Shown piece after piece: positions 8,975-18,006 of a DNA stretch of 56,606 nt. The notes under the pieces are model-generated. The model searched no databases. It was not told the DNA's origin and saw nothing but the letters and a program-made list of their open reading frames with translations. The DNA is taken from positions 1 to 56,606 of the forward strand of contig CARCZS010000019.1 of the NCBI GenBank assembly GCA_948956705.1. Reading direction: 5' to 3'. Source of the stretch: an uncultured Phocaeicola sp. (GTDB lineage Bacteria; Bacteroidota; Bacteroidia; Bacteroidales; Bacteroidaceae). Each line of letters begins with the position of its first letter. Within the stretch, counting starts at the first letter, position 1. The position numbers and the translations under genes were made by a program.

Positions 8975-10102
8975 ATGAAACAAGTAATCCTATTCACCTT
9001 CTTGCTTGCCCTTCTTTCCGCCTGCGGCGGAAAAAGCAAGAGTTCTTCTGTAATAGAAGCAGAAGAAGCAATCCCTTTGCGTTATGCAGAAAACCTCAGC
9101 CTGTCTGCAACCGAAGACTATACCATTGCCCGCCTGCGCAATCCTTGGGATACGACCCGGATACTGCATACCTACGTCTTGGTTGACAAAGAAAAGTCCC
9201 TGCCTGCCGACTTGCCGGAAGGGACACTTGTCCGCACGCCATTGAGCAAGGCCGTTGTTTACTCATCCGTACATTGCGGATTGCTCAACCAGATTGGTGC
9301 TTTGAAAAGTATTGGAGGAGTCTGCGATTTGAAGTATATCAAACTGCAAGAAGTGCAGGATGGCTGCCGCACAGGAAGCATCGCCGATGTAGGGAATGGA
9401 ATGAACCCGGATATAGAAAAGATAATCGACCTGCACCCCGATGCCATTATGCTCTCCCCTTTCGAGAACAGTGGCGGATACGGACGGGTGGAGAAACTCA
9501 ACATCCCCATTATCGAATGTGCAGACTACATGGAAACTTCGGCATTGGGACGTGCCGAATGGATGCGTTTCTACGGCCTTCTGTTCGGTGAGGCACAAAA
9601 AGCGGACAGCTTGTTTGCCGAGGTGGAAAAAAACTATAATGAGCTGAAAGCATTGGTTGCTCCCCTTTCATCTGCGCCGAACGTTATCAGCGAACTGAAA
9701 AATGGTTCGGCTTGGTATGTTCCGGGAGGTAAAAGCACCTCTGCACGCATCTATGCGGATGCCGGGGCCAATTATGTGTTTGCCGATGACGAGCATAGCG
9801 GTTCTGTTCCCCTAGCCTTCGAAACCGTGTTTGACAAAGGTCAGAATGCAGATTTCTGGCTCATCAAATATAATCAGGCCATTGACAAGACTTATAAGGA
9901 ATTGGAGCAGGACTATGCTCCATACACCGGTTTCCGTGCATTCAAGGAACGCAACATTTATGGATGCAACACAGGGAAGGTAGACTTTTACGAAGATTCC
10001 CCTTTCCATCCCGACCGATTACTGAAAGATTTGATAAAAATATTCCATCCTACGCTTTTAGAAGGGTATGAATTAAAATATTTCACTAAATTAGCGGAGT
10101 AA
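8975..10102 (+). CDS. btuF: Cobalamin ABC transporter substrate-binding lipoprotein
   Basis: A 375-residue lipoprotein (lipobox LSAC, Cys17) of the class III helical-backbone binding proteins: two lobes with conserved segments such as KSIGGVCDLKY-like LKSIGGVCD, PDIEKIIDLHPDAIML and VPGGKSTSARIYADAGANYVF. It is expected to hand cobalamin to the BtuC-BtuD importer at the inner membrane. Siderophore-binding relatives cannot be told apart by motifs alone; the B12 assignment comes from the riboswitch-btuB-btuG neighbours upstream. Start ATG follows the remnant regulator after one base. Confidence 0.85.
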   Translation: MKQVILFTFLLALLSACGGKSKSSSVIEAEEAIPLRYAENLSLSATEDYTIARLRNPWDTTRILHTYVLVDKEKSLPADLPEGTLVRTPLSKAVVYSSVHCGLLNQIGALKSIGGVCDLKYIKLQEVQDGCRTGSIADVGNGMNPDIEKIIDLHPDAIMLSPFENSGGYGRVEKLNIPIIECADYMETSALGRAEWMRFYGLLFGEAQKADSLFAEVEKNYNELKALVAPLSSAPNVISELKNGSAWYVPGGKSTSARIYADAGANYVFADDEHSGSVPLAFETVFDKGQNADFWLIKYNQAIDKTYKELEQDYAPYTGFRAFKERNIYGCNTGKVDFYEDSPFHPDRLLKDLIKIFHPTLLEGYELKYFTKLAE

Positions 10103-10217
10103 ATCACCGTAGGGTTATGTCAAAACGTGGATAATGCTGCCCCTACAGCTGACGATGGGATAGGCCGGGTTAGTTTTGACACACTCCCTACAGTGGGCGT
10201 AACCCCAAACAGTATCA
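10103..10217. repeat. Intergenic inverted repeat between btuF and btuC
   Basis: GTCAAAAC (10119-10126) is inverted at 10173-10180 (GTTTTGAC), and an outer GGGTTA (10112-10117) matches TAACCC (10200-10205). CCCTACAG occurs twice (10141, 10186). It belongs to a loose family of CCCCTA/TAGGGG-type hairpins seen elsewhere in the window. It may modulate btuF to btuC readthrough. Confidence 0.55.
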
Positions 10218-11249
10218 ATGAATAACAAAGGAACAAAATACGGTATCATACTGCTCCTCCTCATCCTTGCATTGACAGGAGCCAACCTGTTGTTCGGCTC
10301 GGTAAACATCCCTGCCGAGGCGGTGTGGCATATCCTTACAGGCAATGAAGTAGAAAAGGCGAGTTGGAGTTTCATAGTCTGGGAATCCCGCCTGCCGCAA
10401 GCCATTACCGCCCTCCTTTGCGGAATGGCACTCGCAGCATCGGGACTGATGTTGCAAACCACATTCAATAACCCTTTGGCCGACCCTTCCATACTGGGAA
10501 TCAGTTCGGGAGCCAGTTTGGGAGTTGCCTTGGTCATGCTGGCAGGCGCAGGTACGATTACTGCCGGAGTATTCACTTTATCCGGATTCCTGTCCGTCAT
10601 TATCGGAGCATTCATAGGCTCCATGCTGGTGATGGGAATCATCCTGTTCTTCTCCACTTTGATAAAAAACAGCATCATGCTGCTCATTATAGGTATCATG
10701 ATAGGGTATATCACTTCATCTGCCATCTCCCTGCTCAACTTTTTCTCCACGGCAGAAGGGGTGCATTCCTACATGATTTGGGGAATGGGAAACTTTGGAG
10801 GAGTATCTTTGCAGCAGCTTCCCTTTTTCTCCTTGGTCACAATGGCGGGACTGCTGATTACCATACTGCTGATAAAGCCTCTGAATGCCCTGCTGCTGGG
10901 AACACGCTATGCCGAAAACCTGGGAATCAACATCCGCCGTACACGTAACCTGCTGCTTGTCGCCACCGGATTACTGACAGCGACGACCACCGCTTTCTGC
11001 GGCCCGATTTCCTTTATCGGACTGGCCGTGCCGCACATTGCCCGCCTCATGCTGGGAACCTCCAACCATAATTCCCTGCTACCTGTCACCATGCTGACGG
11101 GAGGAGCCATTGCCCTGCTCTGCAACTTCATCTGCATTCTGCCGGGCGAAGCAGGTATCATTCCGCTGAATGCCGTCACTCCGGTCATTGGTGCGCCCAT
11201 TATTATTTATGTCATTGTGAACCAACGTAAAATCCAGTACTTCAACTGA
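10218..11249 (+). CDS. btuC: Cobalamin ABC transporter permease (FecCD family)
   Basis: A 343-residue membrane protein with about ten hydrophobic helices, of the FecCD/BtuC family. Family signatures include WESRLPQAITALLCGMALAASG near residue 55-75, the FNNPLADPSILGISSGASLG segment at about 90-110, and the cytoplasmic coupling region near GTRYAENLGINIRRTR. It forms the homodimeric channel that carries the ligand released by BtuF. Its stop overlaps the start of the ATPase gene (TGATG), which implies coupled translation. Confidence 0.88.
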   Translation: MNNKGTKYGIILLLLILALTGANLLFGSVNIPAEAVWHILTGNEVEKASWSFIVWESRLPQAITALLCGMALAASGLMLQTTFNNPLADPSILGISSGASLGVALVMLAGAGTITAGVFTLSGFLSVIIGAFIGSMLVMGIILFFSTLIKNSIMLLIIGIMIGYITSSAISLLNFFSTAEGVHSYMIWGMGNFGGVSLQQLPFFSLVTMAGLLITILLIKPLNALLLGTRYAENLGINIRRTRNLLLVATGLLTATTTAFCGPISFIGLAVPHIARLMLGTSNHNSLLPVTMLTGGAIALLCNFICILPGEAGIIPLNAVTPVIGAPIIIYVIVNQRKIQYFN

Positions 11250-12256
11250 TGGAAAAGCAAGCTGTCATCACCGCCACAGACCTGTGCATAGGTTATCGTA
11301 CCCACAAAGGAGAAAAGAAAGTGCACGAACACCTTTCTTTCGGACTCTATCCGGGAGAACTGACCAGTCTGCTTGGAGCAAACGGGACCGGAAAGTCGAC
11401 TTTGCTCCGCACCCTGTCCGCTTCGCAACCTTCACTGGCAGGAGATTTGCAATTGCTGGGCAAGCCTTTGCAGCAGTATTCGGAAAAGGAACGTTCGCGC
11501 ACCATCGGTGTAGTCCTGACAGACAAGACACAAGCCGGAGGGCTGACCGTGTATGAACTGGTAGCTTTGGGACGCCAGCCGCATACAGGCTTCTTCGGAC
11601 GGCTCCATCCCAAAGACCATCTCATTATCAAAGAGGCATTGGATGCCGTAGGCATTGCCCACAAAGCCGAAAGCTACACCGCCGAACTTTCGGACGGAGA
11701 ACGGCAAAAGGTAATGATAGCCAAAGCATTGGTTCAGGAATGTCCGCTTATCATCTTGGATGAGCCGACCGCTTTTCTGGACGTGGTGAGCCGCATAGAA
11801 ATCATGACTTTGCTGCATCAGCTGGCGGTGGAGCAAAACAAGGCCATCCTGCTATCCACCCATGACATAGAACAAGCCCTGGTACTGTCGGACAAGCTTT
11901 GGCTGCTGTCCAAAGAAACAGGACTGCAATGCGGAGTGACGGAAGATATGATTCTGAACCATCGGATGGACACGCTGTTCTCACACAGTAATATCCGGTT
12001 CGATTATGATCATGGCATCTACTATCCAACCGTGAATGGAAAGCAGGAAATAACGGTGGAAGCGACAGACGAAACCTTATTGCACTGGACTATCAACGCA
12101 CTGAACCGTCACGGATATACTTGTCTGCAAACCCAAAACGTTCCTGCCGGTCTGCCCCATCTACAAGTCATCGCTCCCGATGCCTTGTACCTCACCCGGG
12201 GCGGGAAACAACGGACATTCACTTCGTTCGGGAAGTTGCTGGAAGAAATAAAATAA
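11249..12256 (+). CDS. btuD: Cobalamin ABC transporter ATPase with C-terminal extension
   Basis: A 335-residue ABC ATPase. Walker A is GANGTGKST (43-51), the signature is LSDGERQ (from about 147), Walker B is LIILDEPTAF (Asp about 171), and the switch His is in LLSTHD. Typical BtuD/FecE proteins are about 250-260 residues; here some 75 extra residues (from about 260, with VNGKQEITVEATDETLLHWTIN-type sequence) form a C-terminal domain of unknown role, possibly regulatory. It shares one base with btuC. The gene ends the B12 locus. Specificity is from context. Confidence 0.87.
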   Translation: MEKQAVITATDLCIGYRTHKGEKKVHEHLSFGLYPGELTSLLGANGTGKSTLLRTLSASQPSLAGDLQLLGKPLQQYSEKERSRTIGVVLTDKTQAGGLTVYELVALGRQPHTGFFGRLHPKDHLIIKEALDAVGIAHKAESYTAELSDGERQKVMIAKALVQECPLIILDEPTAFLDVVSRIEIMTLLHQLAVEQNKAILLSTHDIEQALVLSDKLWLLSKETGLQCGVTEDMILNHRMDTLFSHSNIRFDYDHGIYYPTVNGKQEITVEATDETLLHWTINALNRHGYTCLQTQNVPAGLPHLQVIAPDALYLTRGGKQRTFTSFGKLLEEIK

Positions 12257-12454
12257 AGACACGCATCAACCATTCCGGACCACGCGCAGTATCTCTCTGT
12301 AAATCAACAATATAATGTGAAAAAACATTCTAAATTCCCCTAAAACGGTTTTCCATTCTCCGCTATCAAATTCGGCTTGACGTATATCGGTTGTTCTAAT
12401 TCCTGTGCCATAGTTGCGGTTACTTCCTTGCAGGAGAGCGTCATAAGGCTTATT
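12257..12454. other. Tail region with no convincing gene
   Basis: Between btuD and the palindromic array. A 71-codon minus-strand frame (12266-12481) runs through it and into the array; its peptide has no motif that I recognise and its N-terminus is made of array sequence. It could be the remains of a gene. Confidence 0.35.
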
Positions 12455-12596
12455 TTTGCCCATCTGCATTTGTTGCTTCACCCAAGTGAAGAGGCGATTT
12501 CACTTAGATGAACAGCCGTTTTCGCCCAAGTGAAACAGTTGCTTCACCCAAGTGAAATATCAAATGAAACGGAGTGAAAATGAAACGGAGTGAAAG
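12455..12596. repeat. Array of 14-bp palindromes at 22-bp period
   Basis: TTCACCCAAGTGAA occurs at 12477 and 12543, with variants TTCACTTAGATGAA at 12499 and TTCGCCCAAGTGAA at 12521. The starts are exactly 22 bases apart, about two helical turns. A degenerate unit is visible at 12455 and a related TGAAACGGAGTGAA at 12565, itself followed by a 16-base tandem copy (12565-12580, 12581-12596). The period is not a multiple of three, so the array is not coding repeats. It lies between the ends of two convergent transcription units. Confidence 0.85.
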
Positions 12597-12748
12597 ATAC
12601 GGTAGGAACAAACTTTGTTACATACGTAACAGGATTCGATAGCCGGAAGCATACCGATTGAAGGAGGTTTGAGATTCTTTTACACAGAAAGTAACTAGTA
12701 ATGAGCACGTTGCTGTGACGGAACTTTTTGTTCTTTATGTAAACAAGC

Positions 12749-12802
12749 CCAAAGTAACTATTCAATCCGCCCCTACGGTGAACCATTGGATAGTTACTTT
12801 GG
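12749..12802. terminator. Long bidirectional hairpin between btuD and thrC
   Basis: CCAAAGTAACTAT (12749-12761) is an exact inverted repeat of ATAGTTACTTTGG (12790-12802), with CAA/TTG pairing further in. It lies between convergent genes and is placed to end both; T-rich sequence follows on both sides, though without a perfect run. The stretch 12597-12748 before it shows no gene. Confidence 0.7.
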
Positions 12803-12846
12803 ACTTTTGCCCCCCTCTTTTCTTATCAGATATCTATTTCTAAAAG

Positions 12847-14148
12847 CTATTCTTTCATCAAATAGCCTTTGAAACTTTCAAAGTCTTTTTCCATCGGAAC
12901 ACTTTGTTTGGTTCCTTTCATAAATGCTTGCAGTTTGGCGGGAATCTCCACTTTGTCTCCAATGATGCCTTCCACAGTTTCCAGGAATTTAGCCGGATGT
13001 GCCGTTTCCAGGAAAATACCCGTTTCGCTGGGGGACAATCCTTCGGATAAAGCACGATAACCGCAGGCTCCATGCGGATCGAGCAAGTAACCGGTTTCCC
13101 GATATACCTCACCCACCGTTTCACGAATCTGTTCATCCGTATAAGTCGCACCAGAGATATCCGCTGTTATGGCAGCATGACTGTTACCGTACAATGCCAG
13201 TACACGGGCAAAATTACTTGGATCTCCCACATCCATTGCATTGGCAATAGTAGCTATGGAAGGGCGAGGATTGTATTTTCCGGTCTGTAAGTATTGGTAG
13301 AAAATATCATTCCGGTTATTGGCTGCAATAAAACGCTTGACAGGCAAGCCCATGCGTTTACCAAATAGTCCGGCGGTGATATTACCAAAGTTTCCGCTAG
13401 GTACGCACACTACCAGATGATCCGCTTTTCCTTCTTTCTTTAACTGCGCGTAGGCATAGAAGTAATAAAATGCCTGTGGCAGGAAACGAGCCACATTGAT
13501 GGAGTTGGCAGAAGTCAACTTCATGTGCGCATTCAAATCAGCATCCATAAACGCATTCTTAACCAATGCCTGACAGTCATCAAAAGTACCGTCCACTTCT
13601 AACGCTGTGATATTCCGCCCCAGAGTAGTGAACTGCTTTTCCTGAATTTCACTGACTTTTCCTTTCGGATAAAGCACATACACATGAATACCTTCCACTC
13701 CGAGGAAGCCATTGGCTACAGCACTACCGGTATCCCCCGAAGTCGCAACCAGTACATTCACCTGCTTTTGCCCTTCTTTTTTAATGAAGTAGCCCAACAA
13801 ACGGGCCATGAAACGTCCACCTACATCTTTAAATGCCAATGTGGGACCATGAAACAGTTCCAAAGAGTAAATATTATCCTTTACCTTTACGGCAGGAACA
13901 TCAAAACTCAATGTATCATAAACGATCTGCTTCAGTGTTTCAGCAGGAACATCCTCACCGAAGAAAGCATCGGCCACGCGATAAGCAATTTCCTGAAACG
14001 ACAGATTCTCAATCTGATCATAAAACTCTTGCGGCAATGGCTTGATGGCCTCGGGCATATACAAACCTTTGTCAGAAGCCAGCCCCTTCACTACAGCTTC
14101 TTCCAGAGAAGCATCGGAAGCCTGGTGATTCGTACTGTAATATTTCAT
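12847..14148 (-). CDS. thrC: Threonine synthase
   Basis: A 433-residue PLP enzyme that turns O-phosphohomoserine into threonine. The N-terminal segment YYSTNHQASDASLEEAV and the PLP lysine Lys107 in HGPTLAFKDVGGRF are typical, and VATSGDTGSAVANGF binds the phosphate. I start at the ATG at 14148; a TTG three codons upstream is possible but the family begins with MKYYST. It is the last gene of the thr operon on the minus strand, 90 bases after the phosphoglycerate-mutase-like gene. Confidence 0.95.
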   Translation of the reverse strand: MKYYSTNHQASDASLEEAVVKGLASDKGLYMPEAIKPLPQEFYDQIENLSFQEIAYRVADAFFGEDVPAETLKQIVYDTLSFDVPAVKVKDNIYSLELFHGPTLAFKDVGGRFMARLLGYFIKKEGQKQVNVLVATSGDTGSAVANGFLGVEGIHVYVLYPKGKVSEIQEKQFTTLGRNITALEVDGTFDDCQALVKNAFMDADLNAHMKLTSANSINVARFLPQAFYYFYAYAQLKKEGKADHLVVCVPSGNFGNITAGLFGKRMGLPVKRFIAANNRNDIFYQYLQTGKYNPRPSIATIANAMDVGDPSNFARVLALYGNSHAAITADISGATYTDEQIRETVGEVYRETGYLLDPHGACGYRALSEGLSPSETGIFLETAHPAKFLETVEGIIGDKVEIPAKLQAFMKGTKQSVPMEKDFESFKGYLMKE

Positions 14149-14238
14149 AGTAAACAATTTTTCAATGCGTCAATGTGCTAATGTGCCAAGGGCTTTGCAT
14201 GGAGGGTTGCCATTGGGGCAAATTAGCAAACTGCCACA
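14149..14238. repeat. Intergenic AATGTGC-type imperfect repeats
   Basis: CAATGTGC and TAATGTGC stand side by side (14171-14186), and near-inverted copies follow (ATTAGC at 14222, TGCCACATT at 14232), giving an imperfect hairpin between the mutase-like gene and thrC. It may act on transcript stability within the operon. Confidence 0.45.
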
Positions 14239-15450
14239 TTATTTTTTCATAAATTCATTCATAAACTCATCTTCTTTCAATATTCCATAACTGCCTTCCA
14301 CACATGCCACTTCATCAAAGGTCTGCACACAGTCCGGTTCTATACCGGGATAATAGATAAGGAAAGGCACAGGTTCGGCCGTATGGGTACGGAGTTCGCA
14401 AGGCGTAGGATGATCCGGAAGCACGGCGATAGCCACAGGCTCATCCCAATCCTTCACTGCTTCATAAACAGGTCTTACAACACGTTTGTCCAGATTTTCA
14501 ATAGTAAACTGCTTCAACTTAAAATCTCCTTCGTGACCGGCCTCATCACTGGCCTCAATATGCAGATACACAAAGTCGTCCGTCTTCAATGCTTCCAATG
14601 CCGCAGCCACCTTATTCTCATAATTCGTATTATATAAACCGGTAGCCCCCTCTACAGCAATACGGCGTAATCCTGCATAATGTCCTATGCCATTGATTAA
14701 GTCCACCGCTGAAATAACAGCCCCTTTCTTTATGGCCGGATACTTCCCGGAGAGAGGTTCCATCTGCGGGCGATACCCCGGACTCCAAGGCCAGATACTA
14801 TTAGCAGGATCTTTGCCTTCGGCTATACGTTTTTGATTAACCGGATGATCTGCCAACAATTCCTGGGAAGCCAGGATAAGATTATTTATCAATCCGGCTG
14901 TTTCCTGCGCCTCCGGTACTTCCGCCTTCACCATGAGCGGACGGAAAGGCTGCAAAGGCACATCATGGGGCGGGGTGCAGTCCAATTGTTTATTTCCCCC
15001 TTTTATCACCAACAAATGGCGATATTGTACACCGGTATAGAAATGAATCCGGTCAGAACCCAATTTTTCTTCCAAATATCTAACCAGCACATCAGCTTCT
15101 TCGGTAGTGATATGTCCGGCGGAGTGATTTTTTATCTTCTCATCTTCGATGCAGATAATGTTACAACGCATAGCCATATCGCCCGGTTGCAACTCCACCC
15201 CGATGCTTGCTGCTTCCAACGGCCCACGGCCTTCGTACACCTTCGGTAAATTATAGCCCATAACAGACATATTCGCCACTTCACTACCCGGATGAAATCC
15301 GGGAGCAACTGTAACCAACCTCCCGGTACGTCCCATAGCGGCCAACTTATCCATATAAGGTGTACTGGAGTATTGCAGCAATGTTTTGTTTCCCAGTGAT
15401 TCGGCAGGCCAGTCGGCCATACCGTCGCCTAAAATAATAATATGTTTCAT
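14239..15450 (-). CDS. Phosphoglycerate-mutase-like protein (COG3635 type), probable homoserine kinase substitute
   Basis: A 403-residue member of the alkaline-phosphatase superfamily, of the short archaeal-type cofactor-independent phosphoglycerate mutase group. The metal-binding start is ILGDGMADWP (Asp8), followed by TPYMDKLAAMG, HIEASDEAGHEGD and LPDHPTPCELRTHTAEPVPF, which carry the other Asp and His ligands. It lies between thrA and thrC, 4 bases after thrA, exactly where thrB would be, and no GHMP-type homoserine kinase is seen in the operon. COG3635 proteins have been proposed as non-orthologous homoserine kinases in Bacteroidetes. The name phosphoglycerate mutase, often given by annotation, is thus probably misleading here; homoserine phosphorylation is the better hypothesis. 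Confidence 0.85.
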   Translation of the reverse strand: MKHIIILGDGMADWPAESLGNKTLLQYSSTPYMDKLAAMGRTGRLVTVAPGFHPGSEVANMSVMGYNLPKVYEGRGPLEAASIGVELQPGDMAMRCNIICIEDEKIKNHSAGHITTEEADVLVRYLEEKLGSDRIHFYTGVQYRHLLVIKGGNKQLDCTPPHDVPLQPFRPLMVKAEVPEAQETAGLINNLILASQELLADHPVNQKRIAEGKDPANSIWPWSPGYRPQMEPLSGKYPAIKKGAVISAVDLINGIGHYAGLRRIAVEGATGLYNTNYENKVAAALEALKTDDFVYLHIEASDEAGHEGDFKLKQFTIENLDKRVVRPVYEAVKDWDEPVAIAVLPDHPTPCELRTHTAEPVPFLIYYPGIEPDCVQTFDEVACVEGSYGILKEDEFMNEFMKK

Positions 15451-15454
15451 AAGC

Positions 15455-17887
15455 CTAAATATTAGCGATGCTCATGATATCGGCAAATACTCCGGCGGCA
15501 GTCACACTGGCACCGGCCCCATATCCTTGTATCATCATCGGATACTCTTTATATCGCTCGGTTGTAAGCAGAATAATGTTGTTGCTGCCTTCCAGACCAT
15601 AGAACGGATGTTTGCTGTCCACTTCCTGCAAAGACACACTGCCTTTCCCATCTTCCAGTTTGGCTACAAAACGCCAGCGTTTGTTTTCATCCTCCAGCTT
15701 TTGACGGCGTGATTCAAAATCCGTATCCAGGGAAGGTACTTTCTTCCAGAACTCCTCCAACGGGCCTTCAAAGAAATCATTCGGTACAAAAAGATGTTTT
15801 TCCACATCTTCCTGTTCCAATTTATATCCGGCTTCACGAGCCAGAATAACCAGTTTACGAATCACATCCTTGCCACTCAGGTCAATACGCGGATCGGGTT
15901 CCGAGTAGCGCTCTTCCTGTGCCATTTTGATGGTCTTGCTGAAAGGAATGTCCGCGCTGATTTTGTTAAAGATGTAATTCAGCGTACCGCTCAATACCGC
16001 CTCTATTTTCAAGATCTTGTCTCCGCTGTTTATCAAGTCGTTGATCGTGTTGATAATAGGAAGTCCCGCACCGACATTGGTTTCAAACAGGAATTTCACA
16101 CCCCGGCGGCGGGCTATTTGTTTCAGTTCACTGTAAACGGAGTATTCGGAAGAAGCGGCAATCTTGTTGGCAGCTACGACCGAAATATTATTCATCAGGA
16201 AATCTTTATATAAAGACGCCACCTCGGCACTGGCTGTACAATCCACAAACACAGAGTTGAATATATTCATACCTATAATCTCGTCATGCAACACCTGGGT
16301 GGACGAAGGCATTCCTTTCTCTGCCAACTCTTCCTTATAATGTGACAAGTCTACGCCTGCACGGGTAAACAACGCATGATGTCCATCGGCTATACCTACC
16401 ACTTTCAGTTTCAAACCGCGTTCCTGCATCAACTTTTGTTGCTGACAACGGATTTGCTCTATCAAACTGCCTCCTACCGTACCTGTACCGCAGATAAAAA
16501 GGTTCAGCACCTGATATTCGGACAGGAAGAACGAATCATGAATCACATTCAATGATTTGCGCAGTGACTTGGATTCTACCACGAAAGAGATATTGGTTTC
16601 CGAAGCACCTTGCGCACAAGCAATCACACTAATGCCGTTACGGCCTAAAGTCCCGAACAGCTTACCGGCGATGCCCGGTGTATGTTTCATGTTCTCACCG
16701 ACAATGGCAATGGTAGCCAAATTCATTTCGGCAACAACCGGACTGATTTCCCCCATTTCTATTTCTTTGGAGAATTCCTCATTCAGCACTTCACAAGCCA
16801 GCGCCGCATCTTGATTACGCACACCGATAGAAGTACTGTTCTCGGAAGATGCCTGCGATACCATAAACACGCTGATGCCGTTTTGTGCCAATGCTTTAAA
16901 AATCCGGAAATTCACTCCGATCACTCCCACCATTCCCAGACCGGTAACCGTAATCAAACTCGTATCATTGATGGATGAGATACCTTTAATGGCTTTAGAA
17001 CCGGAATTCACTTCCTGCTTTATGATAGTTCCCTCGCCTTGAGGATTGAATGTATTCTTAATCAGAATAGGAATATTCTTATGACATACCGGATAAATAG
17101 TCGGCGGATAAACCACCTTCGCTCCAAAGTTACAAAGCTCCATCGCTTCCACATAGCTCAACTCATTAATGGTATAGGCCGTACTGATTACACGCGGGTC
17201 TGCCGTCATGAAACCATCCACATCCGTCCATATTTCCAAGCTATCCGCATTCAGTGCCGCAGCTATGACAGAAGCGGTATAATCTGAACCGCCACGTCCC
17301 AAATTGGTCACTTCACCACTGTTTTTATCAGTAGAGATAAATCCGGGAACCAATGCCACTTCCGGTAATTTCTGGAAAGTTTCTTTAACCAAGCGAGTGG
17401 TCAGTTCGGAATCCAGAATATGTTTGGCATGTTTTTTTTCAGTCTTAATGAAGTTGCGGGAGTCATACCATACAGCCCCCTTTATCAACGAAGCTACAAT
17501 AATAGACGACAAGCGCTCACCATAACTTACAATAGTAGCCGACGTTTTAGACGACAAGTCCTTTATCAGATAAATTCCCTGAAAAATATCCTTCAGTTCA
17601 CTCAACAATTCATTGACCTTATCCAATAAAACAGTACGCTCATTACCTGCCGGAATTACGGTATATACCATTTCAATGTGACGATTCACAATTTCACGGT
17701 ATTCTTTCTCGTATGCGGAATCCCCATTGGCAGCCATCTGCGAAGTATTGATTAACTTGTCAGTTATACCGCCCAATGCCGACACAACTACAATTACGGG
17801 CTCTTCAACTGCCTCTACTATCTGTTTGACGCTTAAAATGCTGTTCACGGAACCTACGGATGTCCCGCCGAATTTCATAACTTTCAT
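15455..17887 (-). CDS. thrA: Bifunctional aspartokinase / homoserine dehydrogenase
   Basis: An 810-residue fusion. The aspartokinase domain opens with VMKFGGTSVGSVNS (residues 3-16), contains the GRGGSDYTAS substrate segment and two ACT-like regulatory regions (near TVTGLGMVGVIGV and IAIVGENMKHTPG). The homoserine dehydrogenase domain begins near residue 466 with LFICGTGTVGGSLIEQI (NAD(P) binding) and holds NVGAGLPIINTINDL. It makes aspartyl phosphate and reduces aspartate semialdehyde to homoserine, precursor of threonine, isoleucine and methionine. I chose the ATG at 17887; an in-frame ATG at 17923 adds 12 residues with no family support. The upstream leader points to attenuation control. 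Confidence 0.94.
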   Translation of the reverse strand: MKVMKFGGTSVGSVNSILSVKQIVEAVEEPVIVVVSALGGITDKLINTSQMAANGDSAYEKEYREIVNRHIEMVYTVIPAGNERTVLLDKVNELLSELKDIFQGIYLIKDLSSKTSATIVSYGERLSSIIVASLIKGAVWYDSRNFIKTEKKHAKHILDSELTTRLVKETFQKLPEVALVPGFISTDKNSGEVTNLGRGGSDYTASVIAAALNADSLEIWTDVDGFMTADPRVISTAYTINELSYVEAMELCNFGAKVVYPPTIYPVCHKNIPILIKNTFNPQGEGTIIKQEVNSGSKAIKGISSINDTSLITVTGLGMVGVIGVNFRIFKALAQNGISVFMVSQASSENSTSIGVRNQDAALACEVLNEEFSKEIEMGEISPVVAEMNLATIAIVGENMKHTPGIAGKLFGTLGRNGISVIACAQGASETNISFVVESKSLRKSLNVIHDSFFLSEYQVLNLFICGTGTVGGSLIEQIRCQQQKLMQERGLKLKVVGIADGHHALFTRAGVDLSHYKEELAEKGMPSSTQVLHDEIIGMNIFNSVFVDCTASAEVASLYKDFLMNNISVVAANKIAASSEYSVYSELKQIARRRGVKFLFETNVGAGLPIINTINDLINSGDKILKIEAVLSGTLNYIFNKISADIPFSKTIKMAQEERYSEPDPRIDLSGKDVIRKLVILAREAGYKLEQEDVEKHLFVPNDFFEGPLEEFWKKVPSLDTDFESRRQKLEDENKRWRFVAKLEDGKGSVSLQEVDSKHPFYGLEGSNNIILLTTERYKEYPMMIQGYGAGASVTAAGVFADIMSIANI

Positions 17888-18006
17888 GCAATTATCTATT
17901 TTTATTCCAGCTTCTTTTGCCATTCTGTCCTCCGAGCCATTTCAAGTCCGGTAAAGAATCTACTTTCGTTTCACCCAGCATGACAACGAAAAGAAACTGT
18001 ATCTGT

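Noticed and set aside
12455..12596. CRISPR array
   Set aside because: The spacers would be only 8 bases and the repeat only 14; no cas genes are near.
12544..12786. 80-codon minus-strand frame through the palindromic array
   Set aside because: It reads through non-coding repeats and the terminator hairpin, and the array period of 22 is not compatible with coding repeats.
17888..17923. ATG at 17923 as start of thrA
   Set aside because: The 12 extra residues have no counterpart in aspartokinases, which start at the MKVMKFGGTS segment.
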